A stretch of 64,000 bases of DNA. It comes from Armatimonadota bacterium (GTDB lineage: Bacteria > Armatimonadota > Fimbriimonadia > Fimbriimonadales > Fimbriimonadaceae). A model generated the notes under the pieces. It had not been told where the DNA came from and made no database searches. It was given only the letters and a program-made list of their open reading frames with translations. Of this stretch, positions 15,151 through 24,584 are shown piece after piece (position 1 is the stretch's first letter; every line of letters starts with the position of its first letter). The translations under genes were made by a program, and so were the position numbers. Where the stretch lies: positions 682,001-746,000 of the forward strand of contig JAFLBD010000001.1 in the NCBI GenBank assembly GCA_017303935.1. Reading direction: 5' to 3'.

Positions 15151-15897
15151 TCAGAGACCGCCAAATTTTCTTCGCCGTGTTTGAAAAGTCTTGACGGCTC
15201 GGAGTAATTGCTCAAGGCCGAACTCTGGCCAGGTCGTATCGGTCACGAACAACTCACTGTAAGCACCTTGATACAGCAAGAAGTTGCTCCATCGCATCTC
15301 TCCCGCAGTACGGACAATCAGGTCTGGATCAGGAATTTCTGGAGTGTACATCCGGCTACGAATCGCTTCTTCGGTGATCTGATCCGCCGACAGCCCTTCG
15401 CTCACCAGCGACTTGCAAGCATCGACGATCTCGGCGCGACCGCCATAATTCACCGCCAAAACGAAAGTGATTCCAGTGTTTTGAGCGGTAGTTTCGGTCG
15501 CGAGCCGGATGGCATCTTGTAAGGAATCCGGAAGATCGGATTGCCGGCCCGTCACGCGCATGCGAACGTTGTTGCGCAACATGGTCGGAATCTCGTCGCG
15601 CATGGAGCGCTCGATCAGCTCCATCAGGCCGTCAACTTCATCTTTGGGTCGCTTCCAGTTTTCGGCAGAGAAGGCGTATACGGTGAGGAACTTGATCCCG
15701 AGTTCGCTTGAATCCATCAAGACCGATCGGAGGGTCTTGTACCCCTTTCGATGCCCCCAAAGCCTGGTGAAGCCTTGCGACTGGGCAAAGCGGCCGTTGC
15801 CGTCCATGATCATGGCGATGTGCGCAGGGAGGCGGTCCAGATCAATACCTGACTGGACCGCGTGTTCCTGAACTTTGTTCATGCTGCGAATCGCCAC
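15151..15897 (-). CDS. uppS: Isoprenyl transferase (undecaprenyl diphosphate synthase)
   Basis: 248 residues with the cis-prenyltransferase motifs: HIAMIMDGNGRFAQ (catalytic Asp), GHRKGYKTLR, YAFSAENWKRP, NYGGRAEIVDA and RTAGEMRWSNFLLYQGAYSE. It builds the C55 lipid carrier for cell-wall precursors. Motif V reads RTAGEMR instead of the usual RTSGEQR, a mild variation. It lies after frr in the common pyrH-frr-uppS order. MNKVQEH (15882) is an alternative start. Confidence 0.95.
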   Translation of the reverse strand: MAIRSMNKVQEHAVQSGIDLDRLPAHIAMIMDGNGRFAQSQGFTRLWGHRKGYKTLRSVLMDSSELGIKFLTVYAFSAENWKRPKDEVDGLMELIERSMRDEIPTMLRNNVRMRVTGRQSDLPDSLQDAIRLATETTAQNTGITFVLAVNYGGRAEIVDACKSLVSEGLSADQITEEAIRSRMYTPEIPDPDLIVRTAGEMRWSNFLLYQGAYSELFVTDTTWPEFGLEQLLRAVKTFQTRRRKFGGL

Positions 15898-15909
15898 TTG
15901 TGTCCGCGA

Positions 15910-16464
15910 TTAGACTTCCATCAGCTCAGCTTCTTTCTTCTTTTGGAGAGTGTGAGCTTCTTCCACGAACTTGTCGGTGGACTTCTGAATTTTGTTTTCG
16001 AAAGACTTGAGTTCGTCTTCGTTAATTTCCTTGGCCTTAAGCTTGGCTTGTTCGTGATGAATCGCATCTCGCCGAACGTTTCGGATCGCGATGATCGCCT
16101 GCTCGGCTCGCGCGCTGACTTGCTTTGCCAAATCTCGGCGTCGCTCTTCGGACATCATGGGCATCACCAGTCGAATGACGGTGCCATCGTTGGTCGGGTT
16201 GATACCGAGGTCGCTCTTTAGCAGTGCTTTTTCGATGACGGCCACCATGTTTCGTTCCCAAGGTTGAATCGCGATTGTGCGCGCATCGGGAATGGAAACG
16301 TTGGCGACTTGGTTAATCGGCGTCTCGGTGCCGTAATAGTCCACGTGAACTCGGTCGAGGATCGCCGGTGAGGCCCGCCCAGTTCGGTAAGTCGCAAAGT
16401 CGTGCAGCATCGCGTCAATCGCGCTCTTCATACGCCTTTCGGCATCTTCAATAAGTGCATCCAT
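15910..16464 (-). CDS. frr: Ribosome recycling factor
   Basis: 184 residues (normal ~185): MKSAIDAMLHDFATYRTGRA, NQVANVSIPDARTIAIQPWE, GINPTNDGTVIRLVMP and a C-terminal coiled-coil helix. With EF-G it splits post-termination ribosomes. It lies three bases after pyrH and is followed by uppS. Confidence 0.98.
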   Translation of the reverse strand: MDALIEDAERRMKSAIDAMLHDFATYRTGRASPAILDRVHVDYYGTETPINQVANVSIPDARTIAIQPWERNMVAVIEKALLKSDLGINPTNDGTVIRLVMPMMSEERRRDLAKQVSARAEQAIIAIRNVRRDAIHHEQAKLKAKEINEDELKSFENKIQKSTDKFVEEAHTLQKKKEAELMEV

Positions 16465-16467
16465 GTT

Positions 16468-17205
16468 TTAGTCTCCTTCTACCAGGGTTCCCACGGGACT
16501 TCCGCACACCGCTTGAACCATGGCGTCCTTCTGATTTAAGTCTAACACGATCACCGGTAGCTTATGTTCCTGGCACATCGTAAATGCGGTTTGATCCATT
16601 ACCGCTAGCCTCTTGGCGAGGACCTCTCCGAACCCGAGTTTGTCGTACCGGACGGCGTCGTCGTGCTTCTTCGGATCCTTGTCGTACACGCCGTCTACCT
16701 TTGTGGCCTTGATCAGGACATCTGCTTTGATTTCCAAGGCTCGCAGCACTCCGGCTGTATCGGTGGTGAAATAAGGGTTACCAGTCCCTGCGGCAAATAC
16801 AACGACTCGGCCCTTTTCAAGGTGTCGCCGCGCTCTTCGCACAATGAAACTCTCTGCAACCTGGCTAACGGTGATCGCGCTTTGGACGCGAACGGCAATG
16901 CCATGCTTTTCGATCGCCGCTTGCAATGCAAGACCGTTGATGACGGTTCCCATCATGCCCATCTGGTCAGCGGTACTCCGGTCAAATCCTCCTTGAGTCG
17001 AAAAGGCGTCTCCTCGGATGAAGTTTCCTCCGCCCACGACCACCGCAACATCAACTCCTGCCTGATGGACCTTAGCGATTTCGGCAGCGATGTAGTTGAG
17101 AGTTGTGGCATCTAGCCCAAACCCGAGTTGTCCTGCAAGTGCCTCACCGCTCACTTTGAGTAGGACACGTTTAAACCGCGGGGAAGGATTTGCGCTGGAT
17201 TCCAT
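16468..17205 (-). CDS. pyrH: UMP kinase
   Basis: 245 residues. Amino-acid kinase fold with RVLLKVSGEALAG, VVVGGGNFIRG, ADQMGMMGTVINGLALQAA, FAAGTGNPYFTTDTAG and TKVDGVYDKDPKKH. It phosphorylates UMP to UDP. First gene of the pyrH-frr-uppS run, which is normally joined to rpsB-tsf but here lies about 4.8 kb from tsf. Confidence 0.98.
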   Translation of the reverse strand: MESSANPSPRFKRVLLKVSGEALAGQLGFGLDATTLNYIAAEIAKVHQAGVDVAVVVGGGNFIRGDAFSTQGGFDRSTADQMGMMGTVINGLALQAAIEKHGIAVRVQSAITVSQVAESFIVRRARRHLEKGRVVVFAAGTGNPYFTTDTAGVLRALEIKADVLIKATKVDGVYDKDPKKHDDAVRYDKLGFGEVLAKRLAVMDQTAFTMCQEHKLPVIVLDLNQKDAMVQAVCGSPVGTLVEGD

Positions 17206-17253
17206 GAACCTTAATTTTAGCCGATACCGTTGGCAATGCGCGATGCAGAAAGA

Positions 17254-17278
17254 CGCCCAGTGAAAGGTTCACTGGGCG
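17254..17278 (-). terminator. Hairpin downstream of the exported 384-residue protein gene
   Basis: 11-bp arms CGCCCAGTGAA and TTCACTGGGCG with a three-base loop; the minus strand continues TCTTTCTG, a weak T-tract. Confidence 0.55.
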
Positions 17279-17362
17279 AAGTAGCCAATCTGTACTCCAG
17301 ATAAACAGCGGCCGGAGAATTCAGAGAGCTTTGACTTCAACGTACATGAAGGCAAGATGTTC

Positions 17363-18517
17363 CTATGACTCGTACAATTTCGGTGATTTGCCTGCCAGCT
17401 CACTCAGCGTGATTGATTGGTTAACGGTGAAGATTGTGTCGGGCTTTGACAGCTTGTCTTCATCCATGATCGAACCGGTTAGTTTCAGTACGGGCGACTT
17501 TACAACAAACCCGCCATTTTTGGCGTACGAGGCATTTTGCTTGGGCTTGCAAACAAGGTACTCATTTGCTTTGAGTCGCTCTGCATTGGTGTCATTGAGG
17601 GACCACCATTTGATGCCGTTAAAGCTAAGTTCTCCATAACATTCCAGCTTGCCATCGTTGTAATACACTGCATTTGCGGCACTGGTTACAGCATCCCCAA
17701 CGACACCCTTTGGCATGTCGCTCGAGTTCAAAATCTTGAACTTAATCTTGACCAGATAGCCGCGTTGCGCCTGAGCATTGCTGGCTGCCGATGCACCTGC
17801 GACGGTTCCTGCGCTATCCGGGCGGCTGTTGTTTGAACTTGTTGGTCGACCGGTGCCAACGCTCTCTGGTCGAGTGTTGCCCCCTGAAGTCTGGGCTCCT
17901 GCTCCTGCGCTCGTGTCCGCAATTACCTTTGCAACTGCTTCATCGTTCTTCACATCGCCGGTCACCCACAACGTTGTCTTGCCTTTGAGCTTCGCCCGAG
18001 GCACTTCCTTGCCTGCGAGTACAAACTTTGTGTTGTTGTTGATAGTGAAGTTGTAATCGCCTAGTTGAAGCAATTTCGCTCCAAAGTACTTCACGGTCCC
18101 ATTCATCGTGCCTTGGTGACGGTTCAGATAAGTGGTCCACGACGAACTGTCCCAAATTTGGTTGGTGAGGGTGCCAACTTGTGCCTTTGTCACGAGCACA
18201 TGGATTTCTGCATTCGTACATTTCTGTGCGACAGCGGTCAGATTCTGCGTACTGCCCGAAATCGAGTACTTCGTAGCGTCGTTCACCACAAATGTCTTTT
18301 GGTGATTGTTGATTTCCATCGTGATGTTCGCTGAACTTCCGAACACCACGTTCCTTAGGACACCTTTAAGAATTCTTGGACCTTGATCGTTTTCCTGATT
18401 CTGCTGCGAAACGATGCTCGCCTGGACGAGCGATACCACGCTTTGAGCGAGGGTAGCTTCAGACACTCCAATCGCGAGAGCTGCGACTGTCAACAATTTT
18501 GCTGTTTTCGTAACCAT
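17363..18517 (-). CDS. Exported protein of unknown function with Ser/Gly/Arg-rich linker
   Basis: 384 residues from ATG 18517, which has a strong ribosome site (AGGAGGAATCTAAA). A signal peptide (about 1-24) is followed by beta-rich stretches that look like OB or DUF5666-type metal-free repeats (FGSSANITMEINNHQKTF; YFGAKLLQLGDYNFTINN). Then come a low-complexity linker (about 195-245: GGNTRPESVGTGRPTSSNNS) and a second beta domain. I do not recognise the family. An upstream in-frame codon at 18562 is rejected. Confidence 0.65.
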   Translation of the reverse strand: MVTKTAKLLTVAALAIGVSEATLAQSVVSLVQASIVSQQNQENDQGPRILKGVLRNVVFGSSANITMEINNHQKTFVVNDATKYSISGSTQNLTAVAQKCTNAEIHVLVTKAQVGTLTNQIWDSSSWTTYLNRHQGTMNGTVKYFGAKLLQLGDYNFTINNNTKFVLAGKEVPRAKLKGKTTLWVTGDVKNDEAVAKVIADTSAGAGAQTSGGNTRPESVGTGRPTSSNNSRPDSAGTVAGASAASNAQAQRGYLVKIKFKILNSSDMPKGVVGDAVTSAANAVYYNDGKLECYGELSFNGIKWWSLNDTNAERLKANEYLVCKPKQNASYAKNGGFVVKSPVLKLTGSIMDEDKLSKPDTIFTVNQSITLSELAGKSPKLYES

Positions 18518-18758
18518 TTTAGATTCCTCCTCGCAAAACCTGCGAGTGATAGTCTGAATCATAGAAATCTTCCGTAAGGAAACCGTAAATAGGGAAAGTT
18601 GGCCGAAACTCGAATCAAAATGGGCGCTGTCTCTAGGGGTGAATCAGTGCCGCTGTCGTCAATTCTCGTAGAATTTACACGGACTCCGAATCAGAACTTT
18701 AGAGTCCGTTTATTCCGTCCAACCTTGTTGGGGCGCATTTTACTCCTCTGGATTTTTC

Positions 18759-20828
18759 ATGAAATTTTTTCTCAGCGCGCTGTCTCTCGTCGTTACAGGT
18801 ATTGGGTTTGCCATAACCGAATCCGGTTCAATCGAAAGCTGTGGTCACGCTCGTTCGCTCCAGGGCGCGTTCTACCATGGCTATCTGCCGAACCTAGTCG
18901 CAGCTCATCGACGCGACGTTCCGGCGGATACAGATGTATTGAAGAACACACTCAACATCTCGGTCGCGCCTCCAACCAACGCAATTTCAGGTGACAACAC
19001 GATCACCGCGGTCTCCAAAGGGAACAACCTAACCGAGTTCACTTTTCGCTTGAGCAACACCTTCGCGATCGGCTCGATGACCCTCGACGGGCGAACAATC
19101 AGCTACACCAGAATCGATTCCAGCACGGTTCGAGCGAATTTTGATCGCCCGTACGTCATGAACGAGCAGTTCAACCTCTTTATCTCGTATTCAGGCAATG
19201 CAGTCTCTGCCCCGTTCGGTTCAATTTTCTACGGAACGCGGGCCAGTGGAGGGGTCTATTTCGAGACTCTTAGCGAACCTTGGTACAGCTACAGTTGGTG
19301 GCCGAATAAGGACGACAACACCGACAAGGCTACATTCGATATCAATGTCACTTGTGCCAACACCTTGAAGGCGGTCTCCAACGGCGTTCTTTTGGGCACC
19401 GATGTCGTGGCGGGGAACAAACTCCGGTATCGCTGGCGAACCAGTTATCCAATGTCTCCGTATTTGGCAAGCATCGCGGTGTCGAACTATAACACTTGGA
19501 CCGCAAACTACACGCACAGCACGGGAACGATGCCAGTTCAATTCTGGATTTGGCCCGACAACGACACCACGACGAACCGAAATGCGTGGCAGACCTGCGT
19601 GACGATGCTTAGCACTCTGGGCATCATCTACGGTGAGTACCCATTCAAGAACGAAAAGTACGGCATCTATCAGTTCACTTATGGTGGCGGAATGGAGCAC
19701 CAGACCTGTACTGGCATGGGCACCTTTAACGAATCGGTCAACGCCCACGAACTCGGACATCAATGGTGGGGAGACATGATCACCTGCGGAACATGGCACG
19801 ACATTTGGCTGAACGAAGGATTCGCGACTTATACGGAAGCGCTGTGGAGTGAGCGAAAATCAGGCGGAACTTTCACCGCCTATAAGAATGCAATGGCGAG
19901 CCGAAAGCCGGCTGCTTTCGCGGATTCGGTGTATTGCTACAACATCACCGATCCGAACCGAATCTTCAGTTCAACTTACACCTATCGGAAGGGTGCCTGG
20001 ACATTGCACCAATTGCGACACATTGTCGGCGATACAAAATTCTTCCAAATTTTGAGCGCTTACCGAAATGCGTACAGCTATCAATCTGCCGTCACCGACG
20101 ATTTCATCGCGATCTGCGAGCAGGTTTATGGGCGAGATCTGAGCTGGTTTTTCAACCGCGCCGTGTATGGCAAAGAAGTGCCCGACTACAGGTGGGCTTG
20201 GCAAACTACAACCAGCAACGGCAAGAACTATCTCCTGGTTTACATCAACCACTTGCAGGCGGCAAGTTCAGCGCCGACCATCATGCCAATCGACATCCGC
20301 CCGACGGTGGGGGGAGTTAAACAACAGAAGTCCGTGTTCAACAACGCTCGAACTCAGAACTTTGTGATCCCTCTAACGGGACCAGCAACCGCTTGCACCT
20401 TCGACGAAGACGCTTGGGTGCTTTCGAGCAATGTAGCGAGTACGACCTTTGTTGCTGGCGGGCCGAGCATTGTGGAAGTGACCCCCGCGCCGAATTCGAC
20501 TGTGAAGTCGATATCCCAATTTAAGGTGACTTTCCACACCGCGGTAACGGCAACAGCAAAGTCGTTTAGGGTGGTTGACAAGCAAACGGGCGAATCGATT
20601 CCATTCGTTTACAGCTATTCGAGCACGACAAACACGGCAACGCTGGCGTTTGCAAAACCGCTCAGGGGAGGACCGTTCACGCTAACTGTGCTCGATTCGG
20701 TCAAGGCGACAGCCAACAGCAAAGCCCTTGATGGTGAAGCAGGATATTCCTCAACTTTGCCTACAGGGAACGGAATTCCAGGTGGCTCGGCAGTGTTTGA
20801 ATTCAATCCACGCGACTTGGCATTGTAA
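18759..20828 (+). CDS. M1-family zinc metallopeptidase (aminopeptidase N-like), secreted
   Basis: 689 residues with a signal peptide (MKFFLSALSLVVTGIGFA). N-terminal beta domain, then YGGGMEHQT (the GxMEN-type substrate-binding motif, with His for Asn), HELGHQWWGDM (zinc His330 and His334) and NEGFATYTEALW (third ligand Glu353), the gluzincin HEXXH-X18-E arrangement. The final ~110 residues form a bacterial Ig-like domain (PAPNSTVKSISQFKVTFHTA), not the usual ERAP-type C-domain. It likely trims peptides outside the cytoplasm. Divergent from the exported protein at 17363. Confidence 0.92.
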   Translation: MKFFLSALSLVVTGIGFAITESGSIESCGHARSLQGAFYHGYLPNLVAAHRRDVPADTDVLKNTLNISVAPPTNAISGDNTITAVSKGNNLTEFTFRLSNTFAIGSMTLDGRTISYTRIDSSTVRANFDRPYVMNEQFNLFISYSGNAVSAPFGSIFYGTRASGGVYFETLSEPWYSYSWWPNKDDNTDKATFDINVTCANTLKAVSNGVLLGTDVVAGNKLRYRWRTSYPMSPYLASIAVSNYNTWTANYTHSTGTMPVQFWIWPDNDTTTNRNAWQTCVTMLSTLGIIYGEYPFKNEKYGIYQFTYGGGMEHQTCTGMGTFNESVNAHELGHQWWGDMITCGTWHDIWLNEGFATYTEALWSERKSGGTFTAYKNAMASRKPAAFADSVYCYNITDPNRIFSSTYTYRKGAWTLHQLRHIVGDTKFFQILSAYRNAYSYQSAVTDDFIAICEQVYGRDLSWFFNRAVYGKEVPDYRWAWQTTTSNGKNYLLVYINHLQAASSAPTIMPIDIRPTVGGVKQQKSVFNNARTQNFVIPLTGPATACTFDEDAWVLSSNVASTTFVAGGPSIVEVTPAPNSTVKSISQFKVTFHTAVTATAKSFRVVDKQTGESIPFVYSYSSTTNTATLAFAKPLRGGPFTLTVLDSVKATANSKALDGEAGYSSTLPTGNGIPGGSAVFEFNPRDLAL

Positions 20829-20873
20829 GCACTGCTCGTAAAAATACTGGCTCCCGATGGTTAAAGCTCCTGT

Positions 20874-20879
20874 ATAATT
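20874..20879 (+). promoter_or_regulatory. -10 box for the 20952 gene
   Basis: TATAAT in CTGTATAATTCT, directly before a long 5' UTR hairpin; no clear -35. Confidence 0.5.
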
Positions 20880-20884
20880 CTTAG

Positions 20885-20921
20885 GGCTTGGTCTTCGAAG
20901 TTTTGTTTCGAAGACCAAGCC
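20885..20921 (+). other. Perfect 15-bp hairpin at the 5' end of the mRNA leader
   Basis: GGCTTGGTCTTCGAA (20885-20899) and TTCGAAGACCAAGCC (20907-20921) with a seven-base loop. It begins about six bases after the -10 box, so it would lie at the very 5' end of the transcript. There is no T-tract, so it is more likely an RNA stabiliser or a protein-binding site than a terminator. Confidence 0.6.
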
Positions 20922-20951
20922 GGTGTGACCAATAGTTGGCAGAGGGATCTT

Positions 20952-21947
20952 ATGTTACGAAATCTTTTGATATTTAGTGCGTTAGCCGTGGCGGCTGCAA
21001 GCAGTGCGTCGTTCGATATGCTGTTGCTACCCAGTCAAGAAGGCAGAGTTTATCGGTACGATCCTTTGAATCGAGTAGCGCTCGGAAGCTATTCGACTGC
21101 ATCCGTGCCGATGATCGCAGCAACTTCTGCCAATGGTATCGCCTACTCAGGATCCGCTGCTGGTTCCGGCATCAGGGCAAATTATTACAGCACTGGCGAA
21201 CTCTATGGAATTTACAATGGCACGGCATCGGCAAAGTCCATTGATATCACAAGTACAAATGTTTTTCAGATAACTTCATCGGTACTGCGTAGAGTAAATC
21301 TAGCGAGTGGTAGCGCGACTTCATACTTGTTTAGTAATACGATCACTGGAATGACTACTTGCGTCTACGGTAACTATTTACATGTATTCGGAATAAACGC
21401 ATCCAATCAAATTCAGTATCAGACGTTCGACTTAACTACGTTAACTTTTGGCGCGGTCACGAACACTTCGCTCACTGTTGGAGCGGGAACCACTCTAGGG
21501 AAAGCAGGTATCACAGTGAATCCTGTAAACGGGAAAGTTGGGGTCTTGTTCACCTATTTGTCAGGGGGAAGTTTGCTCGGTGGATATAGCGATGTTCAGA
21601 GTACCGGCCAGAATATCAATACGACTTTTACAAGTTACAATTACAACACCCTTGCGTTCTCTACCGCAGTTGGCATGCCAGCCTTTGTTGGTGGACACAG
21701 CGGCTTTTGGCTCGTTGGCCAGGACACGACGGATACGACCAAAACTCGAATCACAAGATTTGATCTTTTCTCATCCCCACTCTTTAACGACAGTCACGTG
21801 ATGACAGCGCCAAGCGCAGGATATAACCCAGCCGTTTCCGCCTATGTTCCAGCGAATGTGATCGCTCCCGAGCCAGCAGAGTTTCTCGCACTCGGAGTCG
21901 GCCTTGCTGGACTCATCTTGAAAAAGCGCCGCAAGAAAGTTTCCTGA
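20952..21947 (+). CDS. PEP-CTERM exported protein
   Basis: 331 residues from ATG 20952 (AGAGGGATCTT before it). Signal peptide MLRNLLIFSALAVAAASSAS, then a repetitive Ser/Thr-rich beta region that may be a propeller (PSQEGRVYRYDPLNRVALGS), and the sorting tail APEPAEFLALGVGLAGLILK with a basic end KKRRKKVS. An in-frame start at 20925 is less likely. No enzyme motif is seen. Confidence 0.82.
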   Translation: MLRNLLIFSALAVAAASSASFDMLLLPSQEGRVYRYDPLNRVALGSYSTASVPMIAATSANGIAYSGSAAGSGIRANYYSTGELYGIYNGTASAKSIDITSTNVFQITSSVLRRVNLASGSATSYLFSNTITGMTTCVYGNYLHVFGINASNQIQYQTFDLTTLTFGAVTNTSLTVGAGTTLGKAGITVNPVNGKVGVLFTYLSGGSLLGGYSDVQSTGQNINTTFTSYNYNTLAFSTAVGMPAFVGGHSGFWLVGQDTTDTTKTRITRFDLFSSPLFNDSHVMTAPSAGYNPAVSAYVPANVIAPEPAEFLALGVGLAGLILKKRRKKVS

Positions 21948-21961
21948 GCATCTGTGAACAA

Positions 21962-21997
21962 AAAAGTGGTGGCACTGAAAACAGTGCCACCACTTTT
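21962..21997. terminator. Bidirectional terminator
   Basis: 16-bp perfect arms AAAAGTGGTGGCACTG and CAGTGCCACCACTTTT with a four-base loop, between a PEP-CTERM gene and tsf, which converge. Confidence 0.9.
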
Positions 21998-22017
21998 GTT
22001 TGCCAGTAAGACCGGAA

Positions 22018-22854
22018 TTATTCTTGTCCGACGAACAATCGGTCAAACGCCAGGACCTTCATGCCGCCGCCATTGTTCGCGACGTGCTGGCTGACGTTGA
22101 TGCTGCCATCCTTGAAGAACGGTTGTTCCATGAGAACAACTGACTTCACGAATTCCTTGTTAACGCGGCCTTCTGCGATCTTCTTGGCCATCTCTTCAGG
22201 CTTGCCTTCTTGAAGAGCGCGGTCGATTTCGATCTTCATTTCCTTGTCCAGCATCTCCTGTGAGAGATTGTCCTTGCTCAAGACAGCTGGTGTCAAAGAG
22301 ACGACCTGCATCGCGAGATCCTTCGCTACTGGTTCCGAACCGTCGTTGCCACCGTCGAACGTGACGATCGCAGCTTTATCCTTGGTGTGGTGCAGGTAGT
22401 AGCCGTACTGTGCACCTTCGAGAACGAGCACCTTCTTGAGAACGATGTTCTCTCGAATCTTGCCCACCAAAGCTTCGACTTCGTCCTTGAGGCTATGGCC
22501 ATTGACGGTGATGGCGAGCGCTTGGTCCAAGGTAGCTCCTGCGCCAAGATTTGCGAGAACGGAGTCAGCCATGGCTTGAACCGATGCTTGGAAGTCAGCG
22601 TTGCCGCTCACGAAGTCGGTTTCGCATTCAACCACAACACCAGCAACCTTTCCTGGCTTTGTGGCCAAAGCAACGAGGCCAGCTGCGGTGGATCGATCGC
22701 TGCGCTTTGCGGCAGCGGCTTTGCCTTTCTCTCGCAAAATCTCCTTTGCGCGGTCGTAGTCGCCGTTCGCTTCTTTCAGAGCGGCATTGCACTCCATCAT
22801 TGGGGCGTCGGTTTCTTCGCGAAGTCGCTTGACATCTGCGGCTGTAAATGACAT
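22018..22854 (-). CDS. tsf: Translation elongation factor Ts
   Basis: 278 residues. N-terminal UBA-like domain (VKRLREETDAPMMECNAALK, YDRAKEILREKGKAAAAKR) and the EF-Tu contact motif VVVECETDFVSGN, normally TDFV, are present. It exchanges GDP for GTP on EF-Tu. It follows rpsB, with AAGGAGCAATACAAAA as ribosome site. Confidence 0.98.
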   Translation of the reverse strand: MSFTAADVKRLREETDAPMMECNAALKEANGDYDRAKEILREKGKAAAAKRSDRSTAAGLVALATKPGKVAGVVVECETDFVSGNADFQASVQAMADSVLANLGAGATLDQALAITVNGHSLKDEVEALVGKIRENIVLKKVLVLEGAQYGYYLHHTKDKAAIVTFDGGNDGSEPVAKDLAMQVVSLTPAVLSKDNLSQEMLDKEMKIEIDRALQEGKPEEMAKKIAEGRVNKEFVKSVVLMEQPFFKDGSINVSQHVANNGGGMKVLAFDRLFVGQE

Positions 22855-22895
22855 TTTTGTATTGCTCCTTTGTTTAAGTTTGAGTAAGTCGTTCC

Positions 22896-22933
22896 TTGGC
22901 AGACCAAACGGAATGTTTTGTCTGGTCTGCCAA
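22896..22933 (-). other. Hairpin in the rpsB-tsf spacer
   Basis: Perfect 11-bp arms TTGGCAGACCA and TGGTCTGCCAA around a 16-base loop, without a T-tract. Probably a processing or stability element that lets tsf differ from rpsB in expression (inference). Confidence 0.55.
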
Positions 22934-22946
22934 AGAGAATTTAGTG

Positions 22947-23828
22947 TTATTCGCCTGCTTCGGCTGGCTTTTCTTCGGTTACAACGGCTTCCGGTGTTGC
23001 TTCAACTGCAGGTGCTGAAGCGGCCACTGTGATTGGCGTATCGTCTTCGACTGCGAACGCTCGCATCAATTCTTCGTCGACTGGGATGGCTGCGCCTTCT
23101 TCGTCTTCGGTCATGATCACATCGCCTTCGCCGATGATTGCGTCGCTGATCGGGCGAGCCTCGAGGATCACTTCGCTGAATTTACCGATAACGAGTCGGA
23201 TGGCGCGGATCGCGTCATCGTTTCCTGGAATCACGACATCAGCGAGGTCTGGATCGCTGTTGGTATCGACGATGGCGACGACTGGGATACCCAGCTTGCG
23301 TGCTTCGGCTACAGCAATGCTTTCCTTGTTGACGTCGACGACAACCATCACGCTTGGCAAGCCTTGCAGATTTCGAATCCCTTCAAGGTATCGGTTGAGC
23401 TTTTCGCGCTCTTCCATGCGCTTGAGTTGCTCCTTCTTTGGAAGTCGCTCCATGTAACCGTCAGCAACCATTCGATCGAGTTCTTTCAATCGATTGATTC
23501 GTGCCGTCATGGTCTTCCAGTTGGTGAGCATGCCGCCGAGCCATCGCTCGCAAACAAAGTACTGTCCGCATCGGAGAGCGGATTCCTTCACTGCTGCCTG
23601 AGCTTGCTTCTTTGTGCCGACAAACAGAACGCTGCCGCCGTCTTCGACTTTGCGCTTGACATATTCGAGCGCATCTTCAAACAGCTTGATCGTTTGGTGA
23701 AGGTCGAGAATGTAGATTCCGTTGCGTGCGCCGTAGATATATCGGCGCATTTTTGGGTTCCACTTTCGTGTTGGGTGACCAAAATGAACTCCTGCTTCCA
23801 AGAGCTCCTTCATGCTTAGTTGTGCCAT
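22947..23828 (-). CDS. rpsB: 30S ribosomal protein S2
   Basis: 293 residues from ATG 23828 ([20 protein letters not shown]). Family motifs include [49 protein letters not shown] and [22 protein letters not shown]-terminal Glu/Ala/Pro-rich acidic extension (about the last 50 residues) is longer than in E. coli. An upstream in-frame start at 23882 is rejected since it precedes the conserved N-terminus and a GGAGG site. Confidence 0.97.
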   Translation of the reverse strand: MAQLSMKELLEAGVHFGHPTRKWNPKMRRYIYGARNGIYILDLHQTIKLFEDALEYVKRKVEDGGSVLFVGTKKQAQAAVKESALRCGQYFVCERWLGGMLTNWKTMTARINRLKELDRMVADGYMERLPKKEQLKRMEEREKLNRYLEGIRNLQGLPSVMVVVDVNKESIAVAEARKLGIPVVAIVDTNSDPDLADVVIPGNDDAIRAIRLVIGKFSEVILEARPISDAIIGEGDVIMTEDEEGAAIPVDEELMRAFAVEDDTPITVAASAPAVEATPEAVVTEEKPAEAGE

Positions 23829-23831
23829 TGA

Positions 23832-23945
23832 TTTAGGGTTTTTCCTCCGGTCTCGGTTTGGTTTTCCGCGTACGTCGCCCAATCAGGCAACACCCAACGC
23901 GAACCGAGCCGTGTGAGATAGGCCTGATTGTACCCGATTAGAACC
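23832..23945 (-). promoter_or_regulatory. rpsB leader with possible long-range stem
   Basis: The minus-strand leader holds TACAAT (a -10 candidate), then CTCGGTTCGCG, which can pair with CGCGGAAAACCAAACCGAG downstream (CTCGGTT/AACCGAG core), closing just before GGAGG. S2 leaders that regulate rpsB exist in other bacteria; whether this is one is unknown. Confidence 0.3.
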
Positions 23946-23968
23946 TAAAAGCAGTGTATTCTTGCTTC

Positions 23969-24577
23969 ATGCTTGGGTTAGCTTTGATTGCGTTGGCAGC
24001 TGCTCCAGTTGAGATGCCATTGTCAGTTCGAACAAGCGCGCTGTTCGAGTCTCCCGCATGGTGCCGTGTGATGCGCGGTGACAACTCCTTTGCTTTGCCG
24101 ATAGTTTTGGAGCCCTATATGGCGATTTCGGCGACAGTTTCGCCGTCTGGTCGGTGGGTTGTATTGGGACTAGGTCGCAAGAACAAACCGCTAAACGGCA
24201 CTTACCAACAACCGGATATCGACATGATGGAAGGGTCGTACGTGCTCCGCTTGTTTCAACTGAAAGATGGCGCGTATCAGTACGCGAAGTCGTTCGACCC
24301 GGAAGGCACATGGCGGTTCGACGCGTGGAGCAAGGATGAATCCAAACTGCTACTCGTTGCAGGACCGATGATCCGGGAGGGCGAACGACTACGGCGAGAC
24401 TGTGGGTACGTACTCGATACAAGAGCGATGAACCTCAAGTTGCTCCTATACTACGATTACATCACGAAGTCCGAATTTGCAGAGGATCAAAAAACGGCGA
24501 TCTTCACTACACTGAGATTCACCAATGATCCCGCAAACGACTATCGCCAAGTATCAACCCAAAAGGTCAGGCTCTAG
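23969..24577 (+). CDS. Exported protein of unknown function
   Basis: 202 residues from ATG 23969; GTG 23954 is in frame but would add charged or cysteine residues before the signal. The start MLGLALIALAAAPVEMPL looks like a short signal peptide. The rest reads like beta-propeller blades (ISATVSPSGRWVVLGLGR; WRFDAWSKDESKLLLVAG), as in TolB/WD40-like proteins, but it is too short for a complete propeller. Divergent from rpsB and convergent with the DinB-like gene. Confidence 0.6.
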   Translation: MLGLALIALAAAPVEMPLSVRTSALFESPAWCRVMRGDNSFALPIVLEPYMAISATVSPSGRWVVLGLGRKNKPLNGTYQQPDIDMMEGSYVLRLFQLKDGAYQYAKSFDPEGTWRFDAWSKDESKLLLVAGPMIREGERLRRDCGYVLDTRAMNLKLLLYYDYITKSEFAEDQKTAIFTTLRFTNDPANDYRQVSTQKVRL

Positions 24578-24584
24578 CCTGCGG

